DNA of 64,000 nt from Melioribacteraceae bacterium (GTDB lineage Bacteria; Bacteroidota; Ignavibacteria; Ignavibacteriales; Melioribacteraceae), in NCBI GenBank assembly GCA_022181065.1, contig BQMY01000078.1, positions 1 through 64,000 on the forward strand. Direction: 5' to 3'. The notes below the pieces were generated by a model that saw nothing but the letters and a program-made list of their open reading frames with translations, made no database searches and was not told the DNA's origin. Below are positions 16,772 through 26,274 of the stretch, one piece after another. The position numbers and the translations under genes were made by a program. Each line of letters begins with the position of its first letter. Position 1 is the first letter of the stretch.

Positions 16772-19700
16772 CTATTTTAACAGTATCATTTTTCGGGTTG
16801 AAACATTACCCATACCTTCGAGAGTATAGTAATATATTCCGGAAGGTAAGTTATCAGCCTTGAAGTTTATCTCGTACAAACCGCTGCTTAGCTGGGAATC
16901 GAGTAAACTTGTTACCTGCTCCCCAATTAAATTATAAACTGTAAGTTTGTAATTACCTGTCTCGGAAACTGTAAACCTTATTTTGGTTGAGGGGTTAAAC
17001 GGATTCGGGTAATTCTGCTCAAGTGTAAAATTATCAGGAGTTACGATAATTCGATTGTTTTCACGGACAGATGTTACCTCCGAGACTGATCTGTAGAGAT
17101 ATGAGTCGGAGGTTGCAATGATTATATTCCCGTCGGGAAGTGGTATGGAAGCTGATACTTCGCCACTCATTAAGCCGGCATTATGTGGAAGATAATCAGG
17201 TACTCCTTCATCTCCCATATCGCCGGTAGTGTACATACCATTTTCCCAAGTCATGACGAATGTTTGCTGATCCACAAATTGAACTCCGTAAATGTTGAGA
17301 TCGCGGAATTCTTCCACATAGTTCCAGTTGCTTCCAAAATCATTTGAAATATAAAGACCAAGTCCAACATCATCAGGACCACCGAAGGTACCGACAAACA
17401 GTTCATCTTCCGGACTAACATCAATCGACCAGATAAATTTGTAGGGTATATCAACAGCATTCCACGTATTACCATCATCATCGCTGTAAAATACTCCAAG
17501 TCCATCATACGCTCCTGCCCAGATCCTGTTCTGTGAATCAAAAGCGATTGAGTGTATCACATTGCTAGCCAGAGTTGCGCTTATGTTTGTCCATGTCTCA
17601 CCATCATCAGTTGATTTGAGAACACCGCCACCCCAACTTGAGATGTAAATGGCGTCTTCACGGATTGCTATATCGCGAACATCTTTGGAAGCATTTCCTA
17701 TATCGAGTGAGTCCCAGTTTTCACCATTATCAGTAGAGCGGATCACTCCATGCGAACTGGTACCTACGAAAACGTTATCATCATCGTCAATTGCGACTGT
17801 CCACACCCAGTAACCAGAAGTAAGATTGTCCCAGTTGATACCCTGATCACTTGAACGGAAAACTCCTGCGCCTCCCCAGTTACCGGAAAAGATCACTCCT
17901 TCGGAATTGATATCAAATGAATATGGGAATGAGTCGAACCCGGACACTTCCATAACTTCCCACACATCATCCTTTTGATGGAATGATTCGTAATAGCCAT
18001 CAATTTCCTCTTCGGTAACACTAAAACCAAGGAATGTAAATTCATCTATTTTGCCGTTGAAGAATTTCTGAGATCCGTTATCCGAAGCGAGGGCAAACGG
18101 ACGAGTATTTTGTTTAGGTGTTCCGGAAATATCTTTTGTGCCCTGCAGTTCACCATTTACATAAAACAATATCTGGCTGCCATCATATGTGATTACAAGG
18201 AGATACCATTCACCTAGTATTGGTCTTCCATGCTGCCATTCAATTGTGTATGCTTCATCCCCAATTGAGATAGTTCCCTGCCAGCCATTCCATTTATCCA
18301 TTCCGAGAGAATGGCCATCCCAGTCACCTTTCTGGAGTATCTTGGCTGTTTTATTTTCGGATGCGTTAACCCAGGCTACCAGAGTGAATTCATCCGGGAT
18401 TTCAAAATCTTCCGATCCCGAGAAAGATACCCACTGGTCATCCCCGTTAAATTTTAGCGCTGTTCCGGCATGACCGGCTATCCATTCTGCTGAATTTTCG
18501 ATGCTGCCTTCATACTGACGCTGAACATCATAAATTGATTCACCTTCACCTTCGTCGAGCTTGAATTGTATAACGATTTCCTCTTCCGGCGGATCGTCAT
18601 CCGGCTGGTAAGTGTGAAACTCCGATTCTATTTCCTCATCAGAAAGCACCTTGTTATAGATTTTTACTTCATCGATGGAACCCTGAAAATGTCTCGGGAA
18701 TTCGCCATGTTTTCCTATTAGCAACGGTTCATCACCAGGTAAAATTTTTCCTTCCTGGGAACGGGTTTTTTCTTTAACGCCATTAACGAAAATAGACATC
18801 TCTTCCCGAGAGCTGCTGTATGTACCAACAACATGGTACCATTTATTGTACTGCGGACCGGTGAGTGACTGAATCCATTTTCTGCCATCTACTGTTTCTA
18901 CGGCAAACTCAAATTTGGAATTGTTGTTATTATGCTGGATCTGGTATTGATTCTCACCGTTTTTGCTGATCAAATTCGCATACGTTTTGCCGGTTGAGGG
19001 CTCAATATCCCAGCGGAGCCAAAGACTGATTGTCATATCGGTTGAGGGATTCAGCGCGGCGGTGTTTTCAATTGAAAGAAAATCATCATCGCCGTCAAAT
19101 GAGACGCAACTACCATTAACACCGCCATTATCCCAGGATGCTCCTTCAAGCTGGGCTACAAGATTGTTCACGGAATCGGCTGCTGTGCCGCCGCTTCCCT
19201 CGGCAAAACCCCAATTAGCCTGAATACCAGGTTCGGGAGGAGGGGAGCCTGTGTAACCCTGATAAAGCACGAGGGCTTCATCGACTGATATAAATTCATC
19301 AAAGATCGCGACTTCATCGATGGCTCCATCCAGACCGAAGTACTCATAAGATTTGTTATATTTTTGTCTTAACTGACTTGCAATCTGCAGATTACCGTTC
19401 GTTTCTCTGGCAGCGCCGACAGTATTAATAATTTGTGCTTCCAATTCACCATCGAGATAGAGGCGGAGGAAATTTTGATCCCAGGTGAAAATAACATAAT
19501 ACCATACATTTTTTTCGAGTTCGGTTTCACCATCGATTTCAAGAGATTCTTCATCCTCGTTTACAATTGCCCCTTTGAGGGTTTTTCCGGTATTCCAGAA
19601 TTGCAGTGTGTATGCTTCGTCGCGCCAGTTTTTCTTTTCACCCTTGTGAATAATTCCCGCGAAAGGCAAATAACTATGCAGTTTAACCCACACAGCAATA

Positions 19701-19957
19701 GCTCCGTTTGTTGTGAGATCCAGATAATCCTCATCATCAGCGGATATTCTGTTATCGTAACCATTTGATACCAAACCGTATTCGATATATCCGTTTCCCC
19801 AGTTTGGACCGTCAATATCTGCCTCCAATCCCTCAATAGAGTCGGTTATTTTGTCATTATCGCCTTCGTTCATTTTCCAATAAACAATGGGTTCAGGTTG
19901 TGCTGTTACCAATATTGATAGTAACAACAATAGTAGTATGGTCATTCCTGCTTTCAT
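16772..19957 (-). CDS. T9SS-secreted protein with three LamG domains and a propeller
   Basis: A 1061-residue protein. After the signal peptide come three laminin-G/concanavalin-like domains (about residues 22-230, 245-450, 460-665). Each has the pattern of signal W-G-x-G near its start, a strand with W/YY followed by VxTYxxS, LYLDG or IFVNG, and a closing IDEVxI/F strand. A propeller with ASP-box motifs follows (SDQGINW, TDNGENW, TDDGETW, SDDGNTW, SNDFGSNW; about 680-960). A T9SS domain with NYPNPFNPSTKI ends the protein. LamG domains of this type bind carbohydrate. It is probably a large surface adhesin or polysaccharide-binding protein; no catalytic site is recognised. Confidence 0.88.
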   Translation of the reverse strand: MKAGMTILLLLLLSILVTAQPEPIVYWKMNEGDNDKITDSIEGLEADIDGPNWGNGYIEYGLVSNGYDNRISADDEDYLDLTTNGAIAVWVKLHSYLPFAGIIHKGEKKNWRDEAYTLQFWNTGKTLKGAIVNEDEESLEIDGETELEKNVWYYVIFTWDQNFLRLYLDGELEAQIINTVGAARETNGNLQIASQLRQKYNKSYEYFGLDGAIDEVAIFDEFISVDEALVLYQGYTGSPPPEPGIQANWGFAEGSGGTAADSVNNLVAQLEGASWDNGGVNGSCVSFDGDDDFLSIENTAALNPSTDMTISLWLRWDIEPSTGKTYANLISKNGENQYQIQHNNNNSKFEFAVETVDGRKWIQSLTGPQYNKWYHVVGTYSSSREEMSIFVNGVKEKTRSQEGKILPGDEPLLIGKHGEFPRHFQGSIDEVKIYNKVLSDEEIESEFHTYQPDDDPPEEEIVIQFKLDEGEGESIYDVQRQYEGSIENSAEWIAGHAGTALKFNGDDQWVSFSGSEDFEIPDEFTLVAWVNASENKTAKILQKGDWDGHSLGMDKWNGWQGTISIGDEAYTIEWQHGRPILGEWYLLVITYDGSQILFYVNGELQGTKDISGTPKQNTRPFALASDNGSQKFFNGKIDEFTFLGFSVTEEEIDGYYESFHQKDDVWEVMEVSGFDSFPYSFDINSEGVIFSGNWGGAGVFRSSDQGINWDNLTSGYWVWTVAIDDDDNVFVGTSSHGVIRSTDNGENWDSLDIGNASKDVRDIAIREDAIYISSWGGGVLKSTDDGETWTNISATLASNVIHSIAFDSQNRIWAGAYDGLGVFYSDDDGNTWNAVDIPYKFIWSIDVSPEDELFVGTFGGPDDVGLGLYISNDFGSNWNYVEEFRDLNIYGVQFVDQQTFVMTWENGMYTTGDMGDEGVPDYLPHNAGLMSGEVSASIPLPDGNIIIATSDSYLYRSVSEVTSVRENNRIIVTPDNFTLEQNYPNPFNPSTKIRFTVSETGNYKLTVYNLIGEQVTSLLDSQLSSGLYEINFKADNLPSGIYYYTLEGMGNVSTRKMILLK

Positions 19958-20101
19958 ATTATCCTTTTAATTATTAATATCCTGAGTAATACCATAATAA
20001 GAATAATTATCAAAAAAATCTTTGATTATAAACAATAAGCGATTAAATTATGTTAAATATTTCACTTCCGGTATAAGTTATTTCCTTTGGATGAAATTAA
20101 A

Positions 20102-21874
20102 ATGTTGAACAAATTCTCAATACTGATCAAAAAAAATATGCGCTACACAATTTTTCTTTTTGTGATAATGTGTACAAGTCTGTTCGGTAATACGGAAAGT
20201 AAGATTGACTCTGTTAACGCGTTCCCTCATGAATACATCATGTCGAATCTTGATATTTCCATTCAAAAGTTTTCAGAAAACCTGATAGCTGCCAAAGCAA
20301 TTGGTTACCGCAAGGGAGAAGCCGCATCACTTGCGCTCCTTGGTATGGCTTATACATTGCGTGGTAAATATGATCTGGCAACATCAAATTATATTAAGGC
20401 TGCTGCAACATATGAAGAATTGGAAATGTACTCAGAACTTGCTGATGTTTACGGGGAGTTCGGATATTTCTTAAAGCGAACGGATATGCAGCGCGCGAAC
20501 TACTATATGTTGCTTGCAATTCAGATCGGGGAAAGATATAATCTGCGGGTAGCTCTTGCAAAGCTTTATGACAATTATGGTGTTTTAAAGGAACTGGAGG
20601 AAGATTTAGATAGTGCCAAAGTTTATTATCAGAAATCGCTTGATATTAAGGAAGAGATCAGGGATAGTGTCGGGCTGCCATACAGTCTCAACCATCTTGC
20701 GGGAATAGTAGCAAGAGAAGGCGATTTGGATATGGCTCTCAACTATATGCGGCGTTCCAGCGCGATTCGGGCTACTCTGAATAGTGAATACGCTCTTGTT
20801 GAAAATATGGTAATTATGGGCGATATCTTTAATACGGTAACACCGAAAGACAGTGCACTCTACTATTATAAAAAAGCCCTTGAAAGAGCAGCCGATCTTA
20901 ATCACAGTTTTATGATCAGATACCTCTATAAACAGCTTTCCGATTTATACAAGGGGCTGGGAGCGTATGATCTCGCCTACGAATACTTTACAAAATATAG
21001 CGCTGTGAAAGATAGTGTGCTGAATGATGAGGTGCAGACCCAGATTGAAAAATTAAAGATCGATTTTGAAACAGAAAAAAAAGACAGGCAGATTGCGCAG
21101 AGCGAACTGGAGTTGAACCGGAGGGATTTTATGCTCTACCTTGCCTCCGGTGTGGTGCTATTTCTGGTGATTCTGGCATACTGGATTTATCGAACTCAAA
21201 AGCTGAAGCGTGAAAAAATCAGGAATGAGCTCGTTTTTCAGGAAAAACTGAACAAAGCCAATCTCGAAAAGAAGATAACAAATGAAAAGTTACGTATATC
21301 ACGGGACTTACATGATAATATCGGGTCGCAGCTGACCTTTATGATAAGTTCGCTCGATAACCTCACTTACAGGGTCAAAGATGATAAAACGCTGGATAAA
21401 GTTTCATATCTCGGTAACTTTGGGCGCAATACACTTTCTGATTTGAGAAATACTATCTGGGCACTAAAACAGGAAGATGCCGGTATGGAACAACTTGTGC
21501 TCAAGATAAATGAACTGGCTGTGAGTATTAACAATAATGTAGAGAGTATTGAAGTTACTGTAAATTCTGATAATACTAGTGATGTAGAACTTTCGGCAAA
21601 CTTGATGCTGAATATATATCGCATTATACAGGAGGGCGTGCAGAATAGCATAAAACATTCAGGGTGCTCTAAAATTCATATTCATTTGACTAATGATTCA
21701 GAAAAAATTGAACTGATTTTAAATGATAATGGAAAAGGCTTCGATGAAAATGAGATAATTGAGGGCTCCGGACTTGAAAATATGAGGAGTCGTTGTGAAC
21801 GGAGTAATGGTGAGTTTTCACTGGTAAGTTCATCAGAGGGTACCGAAATTGTCTGTGCAATTTTAATTAAATAA
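20102..21874 (+). CDS. TPR sensor histidine kinase (HisKA_3/DesK-like)
   Basis: A signal peptide or first membrane helix is followed by about six tetratricopeptide repeats (about residues 40-310), a coiled coil, one membrane helix (about 345-365) and a dimerisation/phospho-acceptor region of the HisKA_3 type (ISRDLHDNIGSQ, His404). HATPase_c has N-box IIQEGVQNSIKHS and G2 GSGLENM. Kinases of this layout pair with LuxR/NarL-type regulators, and one follows directly. A TTG at 20087 extends the frame by five codons; ATG 20102 is the more likely start. The TPR array probably senses a protein or peptide partner in the periplasm. Confidence 0.93.
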   Translation: MLNKFSILIKKNMRYTIFLFVIMCTSLFGNTESKIDSVNAFPHEYIMSNLDISIQKFSENLIAAKAIGYRKGEAASLALLGMAYTLRGKYDLATSNYIKAAATYEELEMYSELADVYGEFGYFLKRTDMQRANYYMLLAIQIGERYNLRVALAKLYDNYGVLKELEEDLDSAKVYYQKSLDIKEEIRDSVGLPYSLNHLAGIVAREGDLDMALNYMRRSSAIRATLNSEYALVENMVIMGDIFNTVTPKDSALYYYKKALERAADLNHSFMIRYLYKQLSDLYKGLGAYDLAYEYFTKYSAVKDSVLNDEVQTQIEKLKIDFETEKKDRQIAQSELELNRRDFMLYLASGVVLFLVILAYWIYRTQKLKREKIRNELVFQEKLNKANLEKKITNEKLRISRDLHDNIGSQLTFMISSLDNLTYRVKDDKTLDKVSYLGNFGRNTLSDLRNTIWALKQEDAGMEQLVLKINELAVSINNNVESIEVTVNSDNTSDVELSANLMLNIYRIIQEGVQNSIKHSGCSKIHIHLTNDSEKIELILNDNGKGFDENEIIEGSGLENMRSRCERSNGEFSLVSSSEGTEIVCAILIK

Positions 21875-21921
21875 GGCATTTGCCTTATAGGTATCGGGGT
21901 AATTATACGTTAATTTGCGAC

Positions 21922-22596
21922 ATGCTTAACACAAAAATCAAAATAGCGATTGCTGAAGATAATGATCTGCTCGCAGCCTCAGTGAAAGAAAAGCTCGAAA
22001 TTTTTGAAGATGAGGTAGAGCATATATTCCGCGGTAAAAATGGAATAGATTTTCTTGAGAAGCTCCAAAAAAATCGGGCTGTTGATGTGATTTTAATGGA
22101 TATCGAGATGCCACGCATGGATGGAATAAGCACTACCATGAAGGTTACCGAACTATATCCTCAAATTAAAATAATAATGTTAACGGTATTCGATGATCAG
22201 GAAAAAATATTTCAATCTATTCAGGCGGGCGCATCCGGATATTTGCTCAAGGATGAAACTCCTGATAAAATTATTGACGGTATAAAAATGATCATGGCGG
22301 GTGGAGCCCCAATGTCACCTACAATCGCGGCGAAAGCATTAAATCTTCTTCGCACACCTCCTTCGAAAGAAATTACTGAAAAGAATAAAAGCAAGAACCC
22401 CGAATTTACTCTGACTCAGCGTGAAACAGACGTGCTCACTCAGCTTAGCAAAGGACTTGATTATAATCAGGCATCGGAAAACTTATTTATTTCCCCCTCA
22501 ACCGTTAGAAAGCATATCGAAAATATCTATAAAAAACTTCAGGTGCATAATAAGATCCAGGCTGTTCAGAAAGCACAGAAGTATAACCTTATTTGA
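21922..22596 (+). CDS. NarL/LuxR-family response regulator
   Basis: A receiver domain carries the acidic pair AEDND, phospho-acceptor Asp in VILMDIEMPRMDG, T in MLTVFDD and K in YLLKDE. It is followed by a GerE/LuxR helix-turn-helix (TQRETDVLTQLSKGLDYNQ, then SPSTVRKHIENIYKKL). The gene lies 47 bp after the TPR kinase, so the two form a two-component pair. The frame is open back to a TTG at 21880, but the receiver fold begins at MLNTKIKIAIAED, so ATG 21922 is used. Target genes are unknown; the secreted protein 160 bp downstream is a candidate. Confidence 0.95.
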   Translation: MLNTKIKIAIAEDNDLLAASVKEKLEIFEDEVEHIFRGKNGIDFLEKLQKNRAVDVILMDIEMPRMDGISTTMKVTELYPQIKIIMLTVFDDQEKIFQSIQAGASGYLLKDETPDKIIDGIKMIMAGGAPMSPTIAAKALNLLRTPPSKEITEKNKSKNPEFTLTQRETDVLTQLSKGLDYNQASENLFISPSTVRKHIENIYKKLQVHNKIQAVQKAQKYNLI

Positions 22597-22618
22597 TTAA
22601 TTAGCCTTTTCGAATTGT

Positions 22619-22640
22619 CGTTATTCAGGGGTGAATAACG
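22619..22640. promoter_or_regulatory. Perfect 9-bp inverted repeat
   Basis: CGTTATTCA and TGAATAACG flank GGGG. No T tract follows, so a terminator is doubtful. It could be an operator or an mRNA end-stabilising hairpin between the response regulator and the next gene. Confidence 0.4.
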
Positions 22641-22758
22641 TCCTCTTTGAAAAAACTGTTTCTTCACTATTATACGTCATCTGCCTTATTGTAAAAAAGG
22701 TTACGGTGTAATAATTTGCATAAAAAGATAACCGGTATAAATAACACAGGCGGTATAT

Positions 22759-23700
22759 ATGAAATCTTTCTCCCTTATATTGATAATTCTAATTGGAATT
22801 TCTTCACTCTCAATTGCACAACGAAATACTCGCTGGGGTTTGCTGTTGGGTGTAGAAATGCAGTCAACTTCCCATACAAATCCTTATGTGGTTTATCAGG
22901 GTACTGAATACGCGCCAACATCTTATCAAGGCTTTGAAGATAACACAACACACTTCTATTTCCCCTTCGGTTATTACGCTTATAATGAAGATTTTTACAC
23001 GGAGTTTTCAACCAGCGCGGCACATCTGCTGATAGTAGGTATCGCAAATTTGTTAAACCCGAATAAGGAATATAAATACACCACAGACAAGGTTTACATT
23101 GGTGATTCATATGCTGATGGTTACATACCTGTATTTAATGATTTCGAACAAAATACATCCTCCGAGTGGGGACTTGGAAATGGTCAGGGAATTGAAGCGA
23201 GTTATAATGAACAGGAGTTGTTCAGACTTGCATTTTCAGGCTCTTTGAAGGAATATTACGTTCCGATATCTGCTGGGGTGCAGGGTGGAATTGGTAAAAT
23301 TGGTGTGCATTTCGCAAATGTACAGGAAGGACATGAACCTTCACCGGCTAATACAGACGGACCCGGTTTAACAAATTTTAATGACTTTACACACCTTAGT
23401 TATGGTGTAAACATTGGGAAAGGCATTTCAATTACCGGTAAGGACCTGCTTTATGTACTCGCCTACTATGACTGGTTTTACTTTATGGATGGTGTTGATG
23501 AAGCGCAGGGCGGAGGAAACAGATTAACTATTGAGGCTACTTATTTCCCATTTGAAAACGGCACTTTTTTGGGTAACCTTTCTTTCAAAGGCTATTATAA
23601 AAATATCAGCATACCTTTTATGAAGAATTTCAACGAAGTATTACCTGTTGATTATAGTAATTCTACCATCGGACTGGGAGTAAACCTGTTCTTGTTGTAA
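22759..23700 (+). CDS. Secreted protein, probable outer-membrane barrel, unknown function
   Basis: A 313-residue protein with a signal peptide (ending SSLSIAQ). The mature part is rich in Tyr, Phe and Gly, with alternating strands (LLYVLAYYDWFYFMDG, RLTIEATYFPF), and ends in a hydrophobic strand (IGLGVNLFLL). This is typical of outer-membrane beta barrels. I do not recognise a family. It lies downstream of a kinase-regulator pair on the same strand, which may control it, but 162 bp separate them. No T9SS tail is present. Confidence 0.6.
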   Translation: MKSFSLILIILIGISSLSIAQRNTRWGLLLGVEMQSTSHTNPYVVYQGTEYAPTSYQGFEDNTTHFYFPFGYYAYNEDFYTEFSTSAAHLLIVGIANLLNPNKEYKYTTDKVYIGDSYADGYIPVFNDFEQNTSSEWGLGNGQGIEASYNEQELFRLAFSGSLKEYYVPISAGVQGGIGKIGVHFANVQEGHEPSPANTDGPGLTNFNDFTHLSYGVNIGKGISITGKDLLYVLAYYDWFYFMDGVDEAQGGGNRLTIEATYFPFENGTFLGNLSFKGYYKNISIPFMKNFNEVLPVDYSNSTIGLGVNLFLL

Positions 23701-23833
23701 CAGGCGGTTGTATGCCGGCGGCGATTCCCCTTGCCGCCGGCGATTTTTCTAAACTCTTCTTCTGCGATCTTTACCAATCTAAAAATCAAATCTGTAAACT
23801 TTCTCGGAATATATCCCGTCCCGTAAATAAATA

Positions 23834-23856
23834 GAATCTTTTTACTAAAAGATTTA
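23834..23856. repeat. Palindromic direct repeat flanking element B, left copy
   Basis: A 23-bp sequence (GAATCTTTTTAC, then AAAAGATTTA). It forms the hairpin AATCTTTT-TACT-AAAAGATT. It is repeated perfectly at 24077-24099. Confidence 0.9.
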
Positions 23857-24076
23857 AGTATGTTGACAAAGTCATTTTGATACAAAGTCCTCCTTGGAAG
23901 GAGGTGGATTCCGACGAATGTCGGAAGACGGAGGATGATTTATTGCATCTTTTGTGACTTTTGGTCATCCCCCATCACAATATCCGCCGATGGCGGAGTG
24001 ATTTCCCCCTTCAAAACCTGTGCGCCTCAGGCGTAGGGGGACGTGAAAATCAACTGCCATGTTTTTCAACAATCTC
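23857..24076 (-). mobile_element. Five-hairpin MITE-like element, copy B
   Basis: A 220-bp non-coding element filling most of the gap 23701-24153. Read on the minus strand it starts GAGATTGTTGAAAAAC and ends ACTTTGTCAACATACT, the same ends as copy A. The termini are inverted repeats with 9 of 10 matching (TGTTGAAAAA against TGTTGACAAA). It has the same order of hairpins. The first hairpin loop carries about 20 extra bases with a small palindrome (CGCCTGAGGCG). The stretch 23701-23833 upstream holds only a GC-rich GCCGGCGGC segment after the barrel gene. Confidence 0.82.
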
Positions 24077-24099
24077 GAATCTTTTTACTAAAAGATTTA
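24077..24099. repeat. Palindromic direct repeat flanking element B, right copy
   Basis: Perfect 23-bp repeat of 23834-23856, directly adjoining the other end of element B. Confidence 0.9.
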
Positions 24100-24153
24100 G
24101 CTTTTTCTTCGAATATAGGTTGTGTATAACGGGATATTATCAGGGCTAAAATT

Positions 24154-26274
24154 TTGAATCTTACGAAAGCAAAAGGATTCCGGCTGCTTTTGAGTGATCT
24201 TTTTTTCACTCTTGCTGTCATATCAGGCGGGTATTACATCTGGCTGAGGGGTGGAGGAATATTCAGACAGGGAATCCCGGGTGTTATATCCTTTCTTTTC
24301 GAAACTCTAATCATCTTATCTACAAGTTACTACCTTTATGTATATCTCCAGCGTGATAGAAAAAAGAGTACTATTTCGGATATTCGGAGTGTTGCCGGAA
24401 GTATTGATATTTTTGTCATCATTGAAAATAAAAATATTGAAGCGGTAAAGGCTACACTTGAGAGCATTGGTAAACTTGATACTAATATGCAGGTTTACAA
24501 ATTTCTGATATGTGATGAATGTACTGATGAGATTGAAATATTCACTCAGGAATATAAATGCAGAGTTTTACATGATGATCCTAAAAATCCGTTTAACGAG
24601 GAAGGAATAAATCTGGCCTTCCTCAAATCGGAGGCAAAATATTTGATTTTCGTAAAATCGGGTTCGAAACTTGCGCCTAATTTCATAGGGAAAACTTTAC
24701 CACATTTTATTGATGAGAACGTTTGTCTGGTTCAGGGTGCGCGTAAAATTTCATTTGAAAGAGAAGTTGAACTTAAATCGGTATTTGGTTTTGCGGCAAA
24801 TATTCTTTCTGTAGTTGGTGTGAAAAGTATAAAACTTGATATGCTAAGTGATGATTCGATCACTTATACACAAGAGTATCTATCCGGTAAAAAGTTTTCT
24901 CTTTCCGAATGGAATGGAGTTATTATTGAAAAAGATTCTTTTACAAAACATCTTCCCTATCTCGAACCGGAAGTGGAGGAGGATTTAAGTCTGTTTGAAG
25001 ATTTGGATGATGACGGCCCCTTGTCAACATCTGATGACGATGATGATGATTTTTTACAGCAGGTATCTAATAGAAATACATCTGAAGATGAGGAAGTTCT
25101 GGTTGACGATCAGGACTATGAGGAAAAGGATGAGGATGAATCTGAGGATATTTCTGAAGAAGAAAGCACCGAGGATGAAAGCGGAGAAGGTGAAGAAGAA
25201 AACCTGGATGCAAACGCTATCGGTGACGAAGAGGAGAAACCTGACGATGTAGATGAGGAGGAGGCTGATAAAGATGAGGATACAGACGCTCCGGATGCGG
25301 AGGAAGAGACAGCAGGTGAAGAAGCCCAAACAGACGAGGATATTTCTTCTGATGATGAGGAGTCTGCAAATGAGGGAGTAGTGGATGAAAGTGAAGAAGA
25401 TGAATCTGAAGAAAACGAAGAAGATCAGGATGAGGTTATAGAAGGGGCAGCAGAAAACGATACTTCTGATGAAGACGATGATGATTACGAAGATGATGAT
25501 CTTGATGAAACCGAAGATGAAGATATTGAAGTAAATGAAAAAACTGATGTAAAGGAGTTGTCATTTCCCAAATTACCAAAGGATTTTGAACTTGGGTTAA
25601 GAGTATTTACACAGAAAGAAACAAAAGCTGTATTGCTCCCCGAGCAACTGGTGGAAAAAAACGTTCCTGCATCCATACATGAACGGATTTTATTTGATAT
25701 CAATTTTTTCAGGAAAATTATTACCGCGCTCAAAGCAAAAAAACAAATCAAATCATTTGGTCCCAGTGGAGAGGCAATAACCAATATGTTTGGCGCTCTT
25801 GCCGGATTTATTTCCCAGATATTGGTCTATTTTTGGGGCATTTATTTGATAATTGTCACTTCTCTTCAAATTGATGTAATAAGTGAGAAAGAGTTTTTAT
25901 TGGTACTCCCGTCATTTTTAATATTTGTTATGAGTCTGGAAATCAGGTCAAACCTGATATATGGTAGTGAAGGTTTTTTTACAAAAGTTAAAAGGGTTAT
26001 ACTTGCGCCCTATTATACCGGATTAATAAAGATAATTAGAGATGAAAATAGTGGAGAATATATAGTTGAAAACGCAATGGGGTACCTGAGGTATCTGCTA
26101 TTATCTCTTAATGTTACCGCTATAATTGTAACTGTCATCAGGATTATTTTTTACTATGAACCGAGGTTAAATATCGCGATTCTATTCTTATTGTTATTTT
26201 TCTTTTTTGTGCTCTCCGGTTCGCTGCTCTTTTTTTACACCCTTTCGAAAAAAGATGAGATAATTGTAGAATGA
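24154..26274 (+). CDS. Degenerate GT2-like membrane protein with long acidic insertion
   Basis: A 706-residue protein. Two N-terminal membrane helices (about 12-32 and 42-62), a GT2-like domain and four C-terminal helices match the layout of processive (cellulose-synthase/hyaluronan-like) glycosyltransferases. The catalytic signatures are damaged: the DAD position reads KSGSKLAPNFI and the QxxRW position reads FDINFFRKI. The TED-like region survives as KDFELGLRVF near residue 475. Between the acceptor-side strand (WNGVIIEKDSF) and that motif lies an Asp/Glu-dominated insertion of nearly 200 residues (about 271-468). The start is TTG; no ATG is close. It overlaps the DUF3131 gene by 4 bp. It is probably a non-catalytic membrane partner; the function is unknown. 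Confidence 0.65.
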   Translation: MNLTKAKGFRLLLSDLFFTLAVISGGYYIWLRGGGIFRQGIPGVISFLFETLIILSTSYYLYVYLQRDRKKSTISDIRSVAGSIDIFVIIENKNIEAVKATLESIGKLDTNMQVYKFLICDECTDEIEIFTQEYKCRVLHDDPKNPFNEEGINLAFLKSEAKYLIFVKSGSKLAPNFIGKTLPHFIDENVCLVQGARKISFEREVELKSVFGFAANILSVVGVKSIKLDMLSDDSITYTQEYLSGKKFSLSEWNGVIIEKDSFTKHLPYLEPEVEEDLSLFEDLDDDGPLSTSDDDDDDFLQQVSNRNTSEDEEVLVDDQDYEEKDEDESEDISEEESTEDESGEGEEENLDANAIGDEEEKPDDVDEEEADKDEDTDAPDAEEETAGEEAQTDEDISSDDEESANEGVVDESEEDESEENEEDQDEVIEGAAENDTSDEDDDDYEDDDLDETEDEDIEVNEKTDVKELSFPKLPKDFELGLRVFTQKETKAVLLPEQLVEKNVPASIHERILFDINFFRKIITALKAKKQIKSFGPSGEAITNMFGALAGFISQILVYFWGIYLIIVTSLQIDVISEKEFLLVLPSFLIFVMSLEIRSNLIYGSEGFFTKVKRVILAPYYTGLIKIIRDENSGEYIVENAMGYLRYLLLSLNVTAIIVTVIRIIFYYEPRLNIAILFLLLFFFFVLSGSLLFFYTLSKKDEIIVE

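Noticed and set aside
22597-22758. Regulatory RNA between response regulator and barrel gene
   Set aside because: Only a single 9-bp inverted repeat is present; nothing else supports an RNA gene.
24995-25329. Basic/Met-rich and hydrophobic frames on both strands over the acidic region
   Set aside because: They are out-of-frame readings of the GAT/GAA-rich codons of the acidic insertion and have no independent start signals.
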